Assembly: GCA_004299545.1 (NCBI GenBank)
Contig: SCRB01000426.1
Coordinates: 1 to 10,709 of the forward strand
DNA from: Rhizobiaceae bacterium
GTDB taxonomy: Bacteria; Pseudomonadota; Alphaproteobacteria; Rhizobiales; Rhizobiaceae
Direction of reading: 5' to 3'
Length of the DNA stretch: 10,709 bases
A program made the position numbers and the translations under genes. The notes under the pieces are model-generated. The model made no database searches, was not told where the DNA came from, and saw only the letters and a program-made list of their open reading frames with translations. Positions 1 to 6,973 of the stretch are shown piece by piece; position 1 is the first letter of the stretch; every line of letters starts with the position of its first letter.

Positions 1-1619
1 GGCCAAAGTTCGACATAACCCGGCGCGCCCACCCTGATCGGTTTGTGTTCAATGCTCTCGGGATCGTGCGTCAGCCCTTTCCGCACGGTTTCGAGGGCAA
101 AAACCAGATCGACCGCGGACAGGACATCTCCCGTCGAGCGGAAGGATCGCTGCAATTTGACTCTTTCAAAGCGCCGTTCCGCGGCTGCGACGCGGGCAGA
201 GAAATCATGCCCGTTCATGTCGAACTCCTCCGGCCGCGCTCCCTGGAAGGAGTAAATCGATTGCTTCTCGTCTCCGACGGCGAAGATCGTCCGGTTCGCG
301 GCCTCGCGCGCTCCGAAGCCGGCAAAGAATTCTTCCGCCAGCTTGCGGACGACCTGCCATTGCTCCGGGCTCGTGTCCTGAGCTTCGTCGATCAGGATAT
401 GGTCGATGCCGCGATCGAGCTTGTACTGCACCCATGGGCCGGCGTCGGAGCGGGACAGGAGCCGGATGGTCCGTTCGATCAGGTCGTTGAAATCGAGGAA
501 GCCGCGCGCCGCCTTCAGTTGCTCGTAACGCGCGATGAGCCAGTCGGCGATGACCAGTGCCGCCCTCGTCGCGACAAGCGAGCGGAACAGCGCCAGCCTG
601 TCGGCCGTGGCCATGAGTGCCTCCGCGGCTGCATGGTAGCGCTCGGCGAGGTCGGGCAACCTGTCATACATCGCTTTCTTGAGGGCGGAGGCAGGATTGT
701 AGGCCTCGCCATCCGCTTTCAAGAAACCTTCGCAAAGATAGTTCAGCCGCAGGACAGGGTCGCTTTCCATAAGCGCCATTTCCACGCCGGGCGCGATGTT
801 CTTGAGGACGGTTCTGGCATCCTCCTCCCTCGCAACGCGCAGGAATTCCCGCAACTGGTCTGGATCGAAGCCCGGCAACGGCCAGGCGTACGCAGCGATG
901 CCTGCCTCGCCATCCTCCTCCGTGAAGCCGAATTCCTGAAACAGGGCAGGAAAGCGTGGCGAGCCGTCCGATATGGCGTCGATGAAGCGCCTGATGCCGT
1001 CGCGGTCGCGCACGATCTCTTCCAGGAGTTCGTCGAGACCGAACTCGTTTCCGATGGAAAGGACGACAGCAAAGGCTTCGGCGAGGGCGGCATTTCCGTC
1101 CGCCGCGGTGCCGGTGATCATGTCGCGCCGGGCCTCCGCCATCAGCGCCGCTTCCGTCGAGCCCTCCAGCAGTTCGAAATGCCCTGCTATGTTGGCTTCG
1201 AGCGGGAATTGATGCAGCACCGCTTCGCAGAAAGCGTGGATCGTCTGGATCTTCAGCCCGCCCGGCGTCTCCAGGGCCCGCGCGAAAAGCCGTCTGGCAT
1301 CCCTCAGCATCGCGACGGACGGCGCCTTGCCGCCCGTTTCCGCGATTGCCCCGGCGAGATCATCGTCGTCGAGCCGTGTCCATCTGGCCAATGTCTCGAA
1401 GATGCGGTTCGCCATGTTGGACGCCGCCGCACGCGTATAGGTGAGGCAAAGCACCCTGGATGGATCGACGCCGTCGAGAAGAAGCCGGATCACCCGCTGC
1501 GCAAGCACATGCGTCTTGCCCGAACCGGCATTGGCGGAGACCCAAGCGGACGTTTTCGGATCCGATGCGCGGGCCTGATCGCTGCGCGTGTCTTCGGGGA
1601 TGTGGAAACGGCCCTTCAC
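1..1619 (-). CDS. addA: AddA, helicase-nuclease subunit of AddAB (N-terminal 539 residues; 3' end outside window)
   Basis: AddA is the UvrD/RecB-type helicase and nuclease subunit of AddAB, which unwinds and resects double-strand ends so that RecA can load. No stop codon occurs before the left edge, so only the N-terminal part is seen (539 residues, family usually about 1,150-1,200); the C-terminal nuclease lies outside. Visible superfamily 1 motifs in order: Q-motif glutamine Q15; Walker A SANAGSGKT (residues 28-36); motif Ia LTYTRAAA (59-66); motif Ib IQTIHAF (124-130); Walker B-type DEAQD (411-415); motif III VGDEKQSIYSFQGA (from 448); motif IV LQRSFRST. I chose the GTG at 1619 because it overlaps the addB stop as GTGA, has a GAGG 10 bases upstream, and leaves an N-terminus like the rhizobial family as I remember it. 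An in-frame ATG at 1655, inside the addB tail, would add 12 mostly Arg/Gly residues and cannot be excluded. Family identity is near certain; the start is not. Confidence 0.95.
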   Translation of the reverse strand, partial: MKGRFHIPEDTRSDQARASDPKTSAWVSANAGSGKTHVLAQRVIRLLLDGVDPSRVLCLTYTRAAASNMANRIFETLARWTRLDDDDLAGAIAETGGKAPSVAMLRDARRLFARALETPGGLKIQTIHAFCEAVLHQFPLEANIAGHFELLEGSTEAALMAEARRDMITGTAADGNAALAEAFAVVLSIGNEFGLDELLEEIVRDRDGIRRFIDAISDGSPRFPALFQEFGFTEEDGEAGIAAYAWPLPGFDPDQLREFLRVAREEDARTVLKNIAPGVEMALMESDPVLRLNYLCEGFLKADGEAYNPASALKKAMYDRLPDLAERYHAAAEALMATADRLALFRSLVATRAALVIADWLIARYEQLKAARGFLDFNDLIERTIRLLSRSDAGPWVQYKLDRGIDHILIDEAQDTSPEQWQVVRKLAEEFFAGFGAREAANRTIFAVGDEKQSIYSFQGARPEEFDMNGHDFSARVAAAERRFERVKLQRSFRSTGDVLSAVDLVFALETVRKGLTHDPESIEHKPIRVGAPGYVELW

Positions 1620-4600
1620 GCGTCGGTGCCCTCGTCGTCGGACCCGGCCGACCATTCCTGAACCCTCGCCAGATGGTCGTAATCGCCGGAGACATCGCCT
1701 TCGCGAAAGGGGATGGCGCGGGAAAGATAGCCATTCGCCGGATCGTCGTAATGGGCGAACAATTCTCCAAGCCGCTGCCATGCTTCCTCGCAAAGCGCGT
1801 CCGCCGTCTTGATCGATCTGGCATGCTGCAGGATGGATTCCGGGATGACGTCGCCGTTGCCCTTCAGCCTGACGAAGACGAGATCGGAAACGGCGTGGGC
1901 GCCGATGCTCGCGAAGGCGCCGCGTTTCAAAAGCGCTCCTTCGAGCGCCAGTTGCGGCGACAGGAGCGTATGGGCCTGACCCTTCGAGGGAGACGCGCCG
2001 GTTTTGTAGTCATAGACGATTGCCGTGCCGTCGGCGAGCACGTCGACACGGTCGGCCCGGCCCGATACAGCCGTGGGCGAAAGCTCCGTCCGGATCGGCG
2101 ATGCCATGATTTCCGCATGCCTGTGGCGCACCGGCGCCGCCTCCGACCGTTCCCATTTGACGAGGTGGTGCGCCATCCGCTCGAAGCGCGGCCACCAGAC
2201 GGTGGCGACGTCCGACGGCAGCGCCGCTTCCTCGAAAAGCGTCCTGCCTATCGCCAGCAATTTTTCGAGCGCCTCCATCTGCTGTGGATCGACGGCCTTC
2301 GTGAAACGCTCGAGGGCTTCGTGGAAGAGCGTGCCGCGCTCCATGGCGCCGGGATCGCGCAGCAGCGGATCAAGGGCTTCCAGCCCGAGTATGCGCCGCG
2401 CGTAGACCGTATAAGGATCGCGCCGCAGCGTCTCGATCTCCGTGATCGACAGCTTTTTGGGTCGCGCTTCGAGCGGTGGCGCCGGTTGCGGACGCGGCGC
2501 GAAAGGAATGTCCTTCCCTTCATCGAACGCATGCGCCCAGGCGAGCAGGGTCGTGCCGCGCTGGCGCATCGCCTCGACTGCCGAGAGGTCGGCGCAGGTC
2601 AAAATCCGTTGCAGCCATCTGGACGGCGTCGCCGGCGCGTCGCCTGAGCGCGCCGAGCGTGAGAGGATGACGGTGCCGTTGCCCATCGCCATCATGAAAT
2701 CGTGGGCGGCAAGGCCGATGCGCCGCTCCGGCGGTTCCAGATCGATGCCTGTTTTCATGAAGCGCGACATGAAGCGATCAGCCTCCGGCTGGCGCGGCCA
2801 TGTGCCTTCGTTCAACCCGCCGATGACAAGCGTATCGACCGACTGGAGCCGGGCTTCGAGGGCGCCCCAGATCGCGATCCGGTGCTCGCTTCCGGGCGCC
2901 GGCTTCACGACCTCGGTGGCGATCAGCGCGTCGAGCATGTCCGGCCAGTCGGCGGCGCTGAACTCAAGGGCCGTCGCCGACCCCACGAGCGCGGCAAGGA
3001 AAGCGGCCAGCTTCTCCCCGCTATTGCCGCGATAGAGCGCCTGCAATGTTCCGTCCCCGGAACGACCCAGGCGTTCCAACGCCTCCACGCTGGCACGCGT
3101 GATGTCGGAAAGACGTGCCACCTTGCGTGTCCGCCAGGCAAGCAGCGGCGCAATCGCATCCGCTAAGGCGCGGACGACCTCGCCAGCCTCCCTTGTCCTC
3201 TCGCCTGTGAGCCGCGCCTTCCAGAAGGGCGGATGTTTCTTCTCCTCAAGAGCGGAAAGACGTGCCGGAAATTCCTCTGCCAGTGTGGCGACATCGGGCC
3301 GCCCCGCATCGCCTCGCAATGCGACAAGGTCGATCGTTTCGGCAGCAGAACGAACCTTGCTTCGCTCCATGCCAAGCGTCAGAATGGGATGTTTGAGCAG
3401 AGCAAGCAGTGTCACGGGATCGCCGGGGCGGAATGCGCATTCCAAAGCCAGACGGAGCAGGGTGGCGGCTGGCGTCCGGGAAAGCGGGGTGCCGCCCGAA
3501 TCGTCCGCCGTTACCTGGAAGCGCTGCAATTCCGCCGACGCGCGCCGCGCCAGTTCCCGGTCGGGCGTGACCAGCGCTGCCGTCTTCGAGCCGTCGTCGA
3601 TGGCGTGCTTGAGGGCGACGGCAATCGCCAGCGCTTCGTCGCGTCCGTTCGCCGCCTCGATCAGGCTGACGCGGGAAAGCGCCTCGTCCGTAGCGGTATC
3701 GAGAGGATTCTCCCCCCATCGATCGGTCGTTTCCGCGGGGCGTAGCGCGTCGCTCAACAGGCGGCGCCGGGCTGCGAGGTGAGGCGGCGGTTCACTCAGT
3801 TCGATCACGTCGCCGCGATTGATTTTCAGCGCATCGAGCAATTTCTTCAGGCCATATTGAGGATGGCCGCAAATAGCGGGCGAGGAGGGGTCGCCAAGCG
3901 CCTCCCATGACGCTTCGTCGAGCACGGTGTCGAGGCCGGGCAGGATGACGGCCCCCTTCGGCAGCCGCGAGATGACGGAAAGAAGCGCGGCTGTTGCGGG
4001 AATTGATCCCGTCGAACCCGCAGCGATCACCGGCCCGTCGGGCGGGTTGCGCAAAAGGCGCGCGCCTTCGGCCGCCAGGAGCACGTTGCGGTACTCGACC
4101 GGGTTGCTCCTGCCCAGTTCGCGCAGGCGCTCGGGCCAGTGCGCCGAAACGATCTGCAGGAATTCGAGCGTTACCTGCCACCAGGCCGCGAGATCGCCTT
4201 CGACAAGCCCGGCGAGGCCTCCCCAATCGGCGCTTTCGGTTTCCATTTCATCGATCAGCGCCGCGAGATCGCGCGCGAACCAGATGGCGTCCGCGGCGGA
4301 AGCGGGGACGACGACATGCTCTTCATAGCGTGCTGCAAGATGCGCCGGCAGCCGGCCTTTCCAAGCCTGGACGAGCGGAGCAAGCAGGAGCAGGCGATCG
4401 AGCGCCCCAATGGGAGGTGCCATCTCCAGAGCTTCCGCGGCGCCCGATTCAACAAACAGCAATTCCTCTTCCGCGAATTCGCCGAGGGCGCGGATGGACG
4501 GCAGGATGGCCGAGGCCTTGCCGATGTGATCGACAAGTGTGCTGCGCAGTTCCCGGACGGCACGCCGTGTCGGCAGGTAGATCGTCGCCGAGGCGAGTGC

Positions 4601-4726
4601 TAGGGGATCGCTCCCCAGTTTGAAGTCCGGGATGAGACCGCCTGAGAAAAGAGCATCGACCAGGCAGGGCAGGAACGGAATGCCCGGGGGGATGGAGAAG
4701 ATTCTCGGCGTCGCGCGAAGGCTCAT
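1616..4726 (-). CDS. addB: AddB, alphaproteobacterial type, second subunit of AddAB
   Basis: Complete 1,036-residue protein, partner of AddA in double-strand break processing. Near the N-terminus TIYLPTRRAVREL (48-60) matches the family, but no Walker A loop is visible. IAAGSTGSIPAT (234-245) is a non-canonical loop further on. LVIGGLNEGTWP (633-644) with ERRIGLAAHDF (667-677) is the hallmark helicase-core block. The C-terminal RecB-family nuclease has a full metal-site set: H802 in RGTLFHEALERF, GRADRVD (889-895), DYKTG (906-910) and Q925. I find no C-terminal CxxC..C group like the one that holds the 4Fe-4S cluster in Bacillus AddB; the protein ends in an ARVQEW block and an acidic tail. 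The ATG at 4726 overlaps the preceding stop as ATGA, which decides the start. The frame stays open another 200 codons upstream (to 5326), but that part reads an Arg-rich shadow of the neighbour. Identity is very secure; loss of helicase ATPase is inferred from missing motifs. Confidence 0.96.
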   Translation of the reverse strand: MSLRATPRIFSIPPGIPFLPCLVDALFSGGLIPDFKLGSDPLALASATIYLPTRRAVRELRSTLVDHIGKASAILPSIRALGEFAEEELLFVESGAAEALEMAPPIGALDRLLLLAPLVQAWKGRLPAHLAARYEEHVVVPASAADAIWFARDLAALIDEMETESADWGGLAGLVEGDLAAWWQVTLEFLQIVSAHWPERLRELGRSNPVEYRNVLLAAEGARLLRNPPDGPVIAAGSTGSIPATAALLSVISRLPKGAVILPGLDTVLDEASWEALGDPSSPAICGHPQYGLKKLLDALKINRGDVIELSEPPPHLAARRRLLSDALRPAETTDRWGENPLDTATDEALSRVSLIEAANGRDEALAIAVALKHAIDDGSKTAALVTPDRELARRASAELQRFQVTADDSGGTPLSRTPAATLLRLALECAFRPGDPVTLLALLKHPILTLGMERSKVRSAAETIDLVALRGDAGRPDVATLAEEFPARLSALEEKKHPPFWKARLTGERTREAGEVVRALADAIAPLLAWRTRKVARLSDITRASVEALERLGRSGDGTLQALYRGNSGEKLAAFLAALVGSATALEFSAADWPDMLDALIATEVVKPAPGSEHRIAIWGALEARLQSVDTLVIGGLNEGTWPRQPEADRFMSRFMKTGIDLEPPERRIGLAAHDFMMAMGNGTVILSRSARSGDAPATPSRWLQRILTCADLSAVEAMRQRGTTLLAWAHAFDEGKDIPFAPRPQPAPPLEARPKKLSITEIETLRRDPYTVYARRILGLEALDPLLRDPGAMERGTLFHEALERFTKAVDPQQMEALEKLLAIGRTLFEEAALPSDVATVWWPRFERMAHHLVKWERSEAAPVRHRHAEIMASPIRTELSPTAVSGRADRVDVLADGTAIVYDYKTGASPSKGQAHTLLSPQLALEGALLKRGAFASIGAHAVSDLVFVRLKGNGDVIPESILQHARSIKTADALCEEAWQRLGELFAHYDDPANGYLSRAIPFREGDVSGDYDHLARVQEWSAGSDDEGTDA

Positions 4727-5448
4727 TGCCGCCGCGCCTTCGCGACAGCCTCCTCGGCTGCCGGGATGGCGTCGGGCGTGCCTACGGTGATCCATTGCCC
4801 CTTCATTTCCAGCCCGTGGAGCCGTCCCTTGTCGATCGCGCTGTCGAAATAACGATTGAGCGAGTGCGGCGTCGCCCCGGCGCCTTCGAAGACCGCCGGG
4901 TCGATGATCGCGGCGCCGGCATAGATGAGGCCGTTTTCGCTCCCGCCGGAACGGGCAAGCGTGCCGTCGCCGGCAAGAAGGAAGTCGGTTTTCCCTGTAT
5001 GTCCGACAGCGGTGTTGGGATCGGCCAGCATCAGCAACATATCCATCTTCCCGGCGTCCCAGGCAAGGGCGAGGCGCAGAAGGTCGGGATCCGGTCCGTC
5101 GATCCAGAACGTGTCGGCATTGACGAGGAAGAATGGCGAGGTGCCGAGCGTGGGGAGGGCCTTGACGATGCCGCCGGCGGAATCGAGCAGTTGCTCTGTC
5201 TCGTCGGAAATGACGATGCGGGGCGCTGTCCTTCCGGCGACGTGCGCCCTGATCTGGTCGGGGAGGTAATGGACGTTGACGGCGGCTTCGGCGACGCCAG
5301 CCTGCGCCAAGGCATCCAACCCCCAATCGAGCAACGGTTTGCCGGCTATTTCAACCAATGGCTTCGGCATCCTCAAGGTAACAGGGCGCATGCGCAGGCC
5401 GAGGCCCGCTGCCAGCACCATCGCCTTTTTCGGAGCGGAGGAATGCAT
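4723..5448 (-). CDS. murU: MurU-like nucleotidyltransferase (N-acetylmuramate-1-phosphate uridylyltransferase)
   Basis: A 241-residue cytosolic sugar-phosphate nucleotidyltransferase. The signature loop VLAAGLGLRMRPVT (11-24) and MPKPLVEIAGKPLLDW (27-42) bind the nucleotide and phosphate; LVNADTFW (108-115) carries the metal-binding aspartate D112; the C-terminal WITVGTPDAIPAAE (219-232) closes the sugar site. Length fits MurU (about 220-240) rather than longer GlmU, RmlA or GalU enzymes, and there is no hexapeptide-repeat acetyltransferase domain. Adjacency to an AmgK-like kinase, as in the Pseudomonas putida amgK-murU pair, points to MurNAc 1-phosphate plus UTP giving UDP-MurNAc in cell-wall recycling. 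Substrate is inferred from context; a mannose-1-phosphate guanylyltransferase-like activity is the alternative. I start at ATG 5448, sharing its A with the upstream stop (TGATG) and with GGGG about 10 bases before it. A TTG at 5451 would add one Met. The 3' end overlaps addB by four bases. Confidence 0.88.
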   Translation of the reverse strand: MHSSAPKKAMVLAAGLGLRMRPVTLRMPKPLVEIAGKPLLDWGLDALAQAGVAEAAVNVHYLPDQIRAHVAGRTAPRIVISDETEQLLDSAGGIVKALPTLGTSPFFLVNADTFWIDGPDPDLLRLALAWDAGKMDMLLMLADPNTAVGHTGKTDFLLAGDGTLARSGGSENGLIYAGAAIIDPAVFEGAGATPHSLNRYFDSAIDKGRLHGLEMKGQWITVGTPDAIPAAEEAVAKARRQ

Positions 5449-6956
5449 CAAAGCGTTACCCCGGCAAGCCCGACGCGCAGGTAGAAATCCCGCAACGGCC
5501 CCATGACGGGGTGATCGAGGGCACGCATGACATAATCACGGATGCGGGGGAGGTGGCGCAGATAATGCGGTTTGCCGTCACGCCGGTCGAGCCGAACGAA
5601 CAGGCCAAGAATCTTGGTGTTGCGCTGCGCCGCCGTGATCGCGAAGGCCTCGTCGAAACGCGCTCGCTCAGCCGACGACGAGATGCCTCGCGCCTGCCGA
5701 TAGGCGTCCACGACCTCTCGCGAGAGGCCGGGATCGATATCGATCCTCGCATCGAAGGCAAGCGAGGCCACGTCATAAGCGGAGGGGCCGATAAGAGCAT
5801 CCTGGAAATCGATGATGCCGAGCCGGTCATGGCCCTTTCGCTTCGCGCGCCAGATGATGTTGGGCGAATGGAAATCGCGCAGTACGATGCCCGGTTCGCT
5901 CTTTGTGAGTTTCCCGATCAGCCCGTTCCATAAGGCATGAAATTCGGCGCGTTCCGCGTCGCTGGCATTTCGTCCCGAAGCAAACGGCATGAACCAGTCG
6001 AGAAAAAGCTCCACCTCGATCATCATCGCGTCGCGATCGTAGGGCGGCAGGCGATGGAGGACGTCTTTTGTCACTTCCAGTTCCGCCGGCCAGTCGCAGG
6101 CGTGGATGGCGGCAAGAAGCGCGGCGGATGCCAGATAGCGTTCCCTTATCGGGCTTCCATCCTGTCCGATAATACCGGTATGGCCAAGATTTTCGAGCAG
6201 GAGCAGGCCTTTGTCGAGGTCCTGTGCATGGATTTCCGGTGCGGCGAACCCACGTTCCCTGAGCGCCCGGTCCATCGCGACGAACGCTACGATGGAGGGA
6301 GCGAGATGGGCGATCTCTCCATAGGTTTTTCCATCCCTTATTGGCGGCCCGAGCGGCCGGCGTGGCGCGTTCATCAGGATGAGCGGCGACTTCGCGTTGA
6401 AGGTGATCGTTTCATAGGCCCTGACCGACGCGTCTCCCAAGAGATAGCGTCGATGCGCATGTGGCAATCCCGACCGATCGAGGAAGCGGCGGATGGCGAG
6501 CGATCGGCGGATGCGCCCCAGCGCCTCGTCGTCTCCGCTGATGCGGACGCTCCGTCCGGACCCCGCCGTGTCGATTTCCACGGTAAGCAGGTTCCCAGGC
6601 AACAACCCTTCGGCGCGTTCGGGCCACTCGATCAGGGCGCCGCCGTTCTCCAGCCCTTCGTCGAGGCCGAGTTCCTCAAGCTCGTCCGGGTTCCCGAGCC
6701 GATAGAGGTCGAAATGCAGGATAGGAACCCGCGCTTCATAGGCCTGCACGAGGGTGAAGGTCGGGCTGGGAACTTCGAGGGCGGGATCGGCCGCCAGCGC
6801 CCGGATCAGGGCGCGCGCCAATGTCGTCTTGCCGGCCCCGAGATTGCCTTTCAGCGCGATGGTGTCGCCCTTGGCAAGAATGGCCGCAATGTCTTCGCCG
6901 AGGCGGTTTGTCGCCGCCTCGTCCGGTAAATCGAGCCGCAGTTCGGTTTTGGCCAT
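5448..6956 (-). CDS. tsaE: TsaE-AmgK fusion: tRNA t6A ATPase domain joined to anomeric amino-sugar kinase
   Basis: One 502-residue frame encodes two enzymes. Residues 1 to about 150 are TsaE (YjeE), the ATPase that resets the TsaB-TsaD complex in threonylcarbamoyl-A37 tRNA synthesis: Walker A GNLGAGKTT (37-45), SPTFTLVQAY (64-73), HFDLYR (81-86) and LIEWPER (108-114) are all present. Residues 151-502 form an aminoglycoside-phosphotransferase-fold kinase of the AmgK type: N-lobe GDASVRAY (174-181), catalytic loop RDFHSPN (360-366, putative base D361, N366) and the metal-binding IIDFQDA (381-387, D383). AmgK phosphorylates MurNAc or GlcNAc at C1; the MurU-like gene directly downstream supports that substrate. 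A stand-alone TsaE is about 150-170 residues and AmgK about 340-350, so both halves look full-length with almost no linker. Start ATG 6956 lies 17 bases after the divL stop; its Shine-Dalgarno is weak (AAGAT), suggesting reinitiation. No frameshift or stop separates the halves. Domain calls are firm; sugar specificity is inference. Confidence 0.92.
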   Translation of the reverse strand: MAKTELRLDLPDEAATNRLGEDIAAILAKGDTIALKGNLGAGKTTLARALIRALAADPALEVPSPTFTLVQAYEARVPILHFDLYRLGNPDELEELGLDEGLENGGALIEWPERAEGLLPGNLLTVEIDTAGSGRSVRISGDDEALGRIRRSLAIRRFLDRSGLPHAHRRYLLGDASVRAYETITFNAKSPLILMNAPRRPLGPPIRDGKTYGEIAHLAPSIVAFVAMDRALRERGFAAPEIHAQDLDKGLLLLENLGHTGIIGQDGSPIRERYLASAALLAAIHACDWPAELEVTKDVLHRLPPYDRDAMMIEVELFLDWFMPFASGRNASDAERAEFHALWNGLIGKLTKSEPGIVLRDFHSPNIIWRAKRKGHDRLGIIDFQDALIGPSAYDVASLAFDARIDIDPGLSREVVDAYRQARGISSSAERARFDEAFAITAAQRNTKILGLFVRLDRRDGKPHYLRHLPRIRDYVMRALDHPVMGPLRDFYLRVGLAGVTL

Positions 6957-6973
6957 GGGCGATCTTACGGCGC

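Noticed and set aside
45-1661. 538-codon plus-strand open frame opposite addA
   Set aside because: It is antisense to a frame with all the helicase motifs in order. The translation is Arg/Gly/Val-rich with no recognisable motif, as expected of a shadow frame in G+C-rich DNA.
1460-2647. 395-codon plus-strand open frame across the addA/addB junction
   Set aside because: It runs antisense to conserved AddB nuclease sequence, is Arg-rich and spans two real genes. No domain or convincing ribosome binding site was seen.
4727-5326. 200-codon upstream extension of addB
   Set aside because: The added sequence is Arg/His-rich and overlaps the murU frame. The family N-terminus begins at MSLRATPRIF, with an ATGA overlap at 4726.
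5449-5451. TTG start for the murU-like gene
   Set aside because: The adjacent ATG at 5448 is a stronger start and forms the usual TGATG coupling; TTG would add only one residue.
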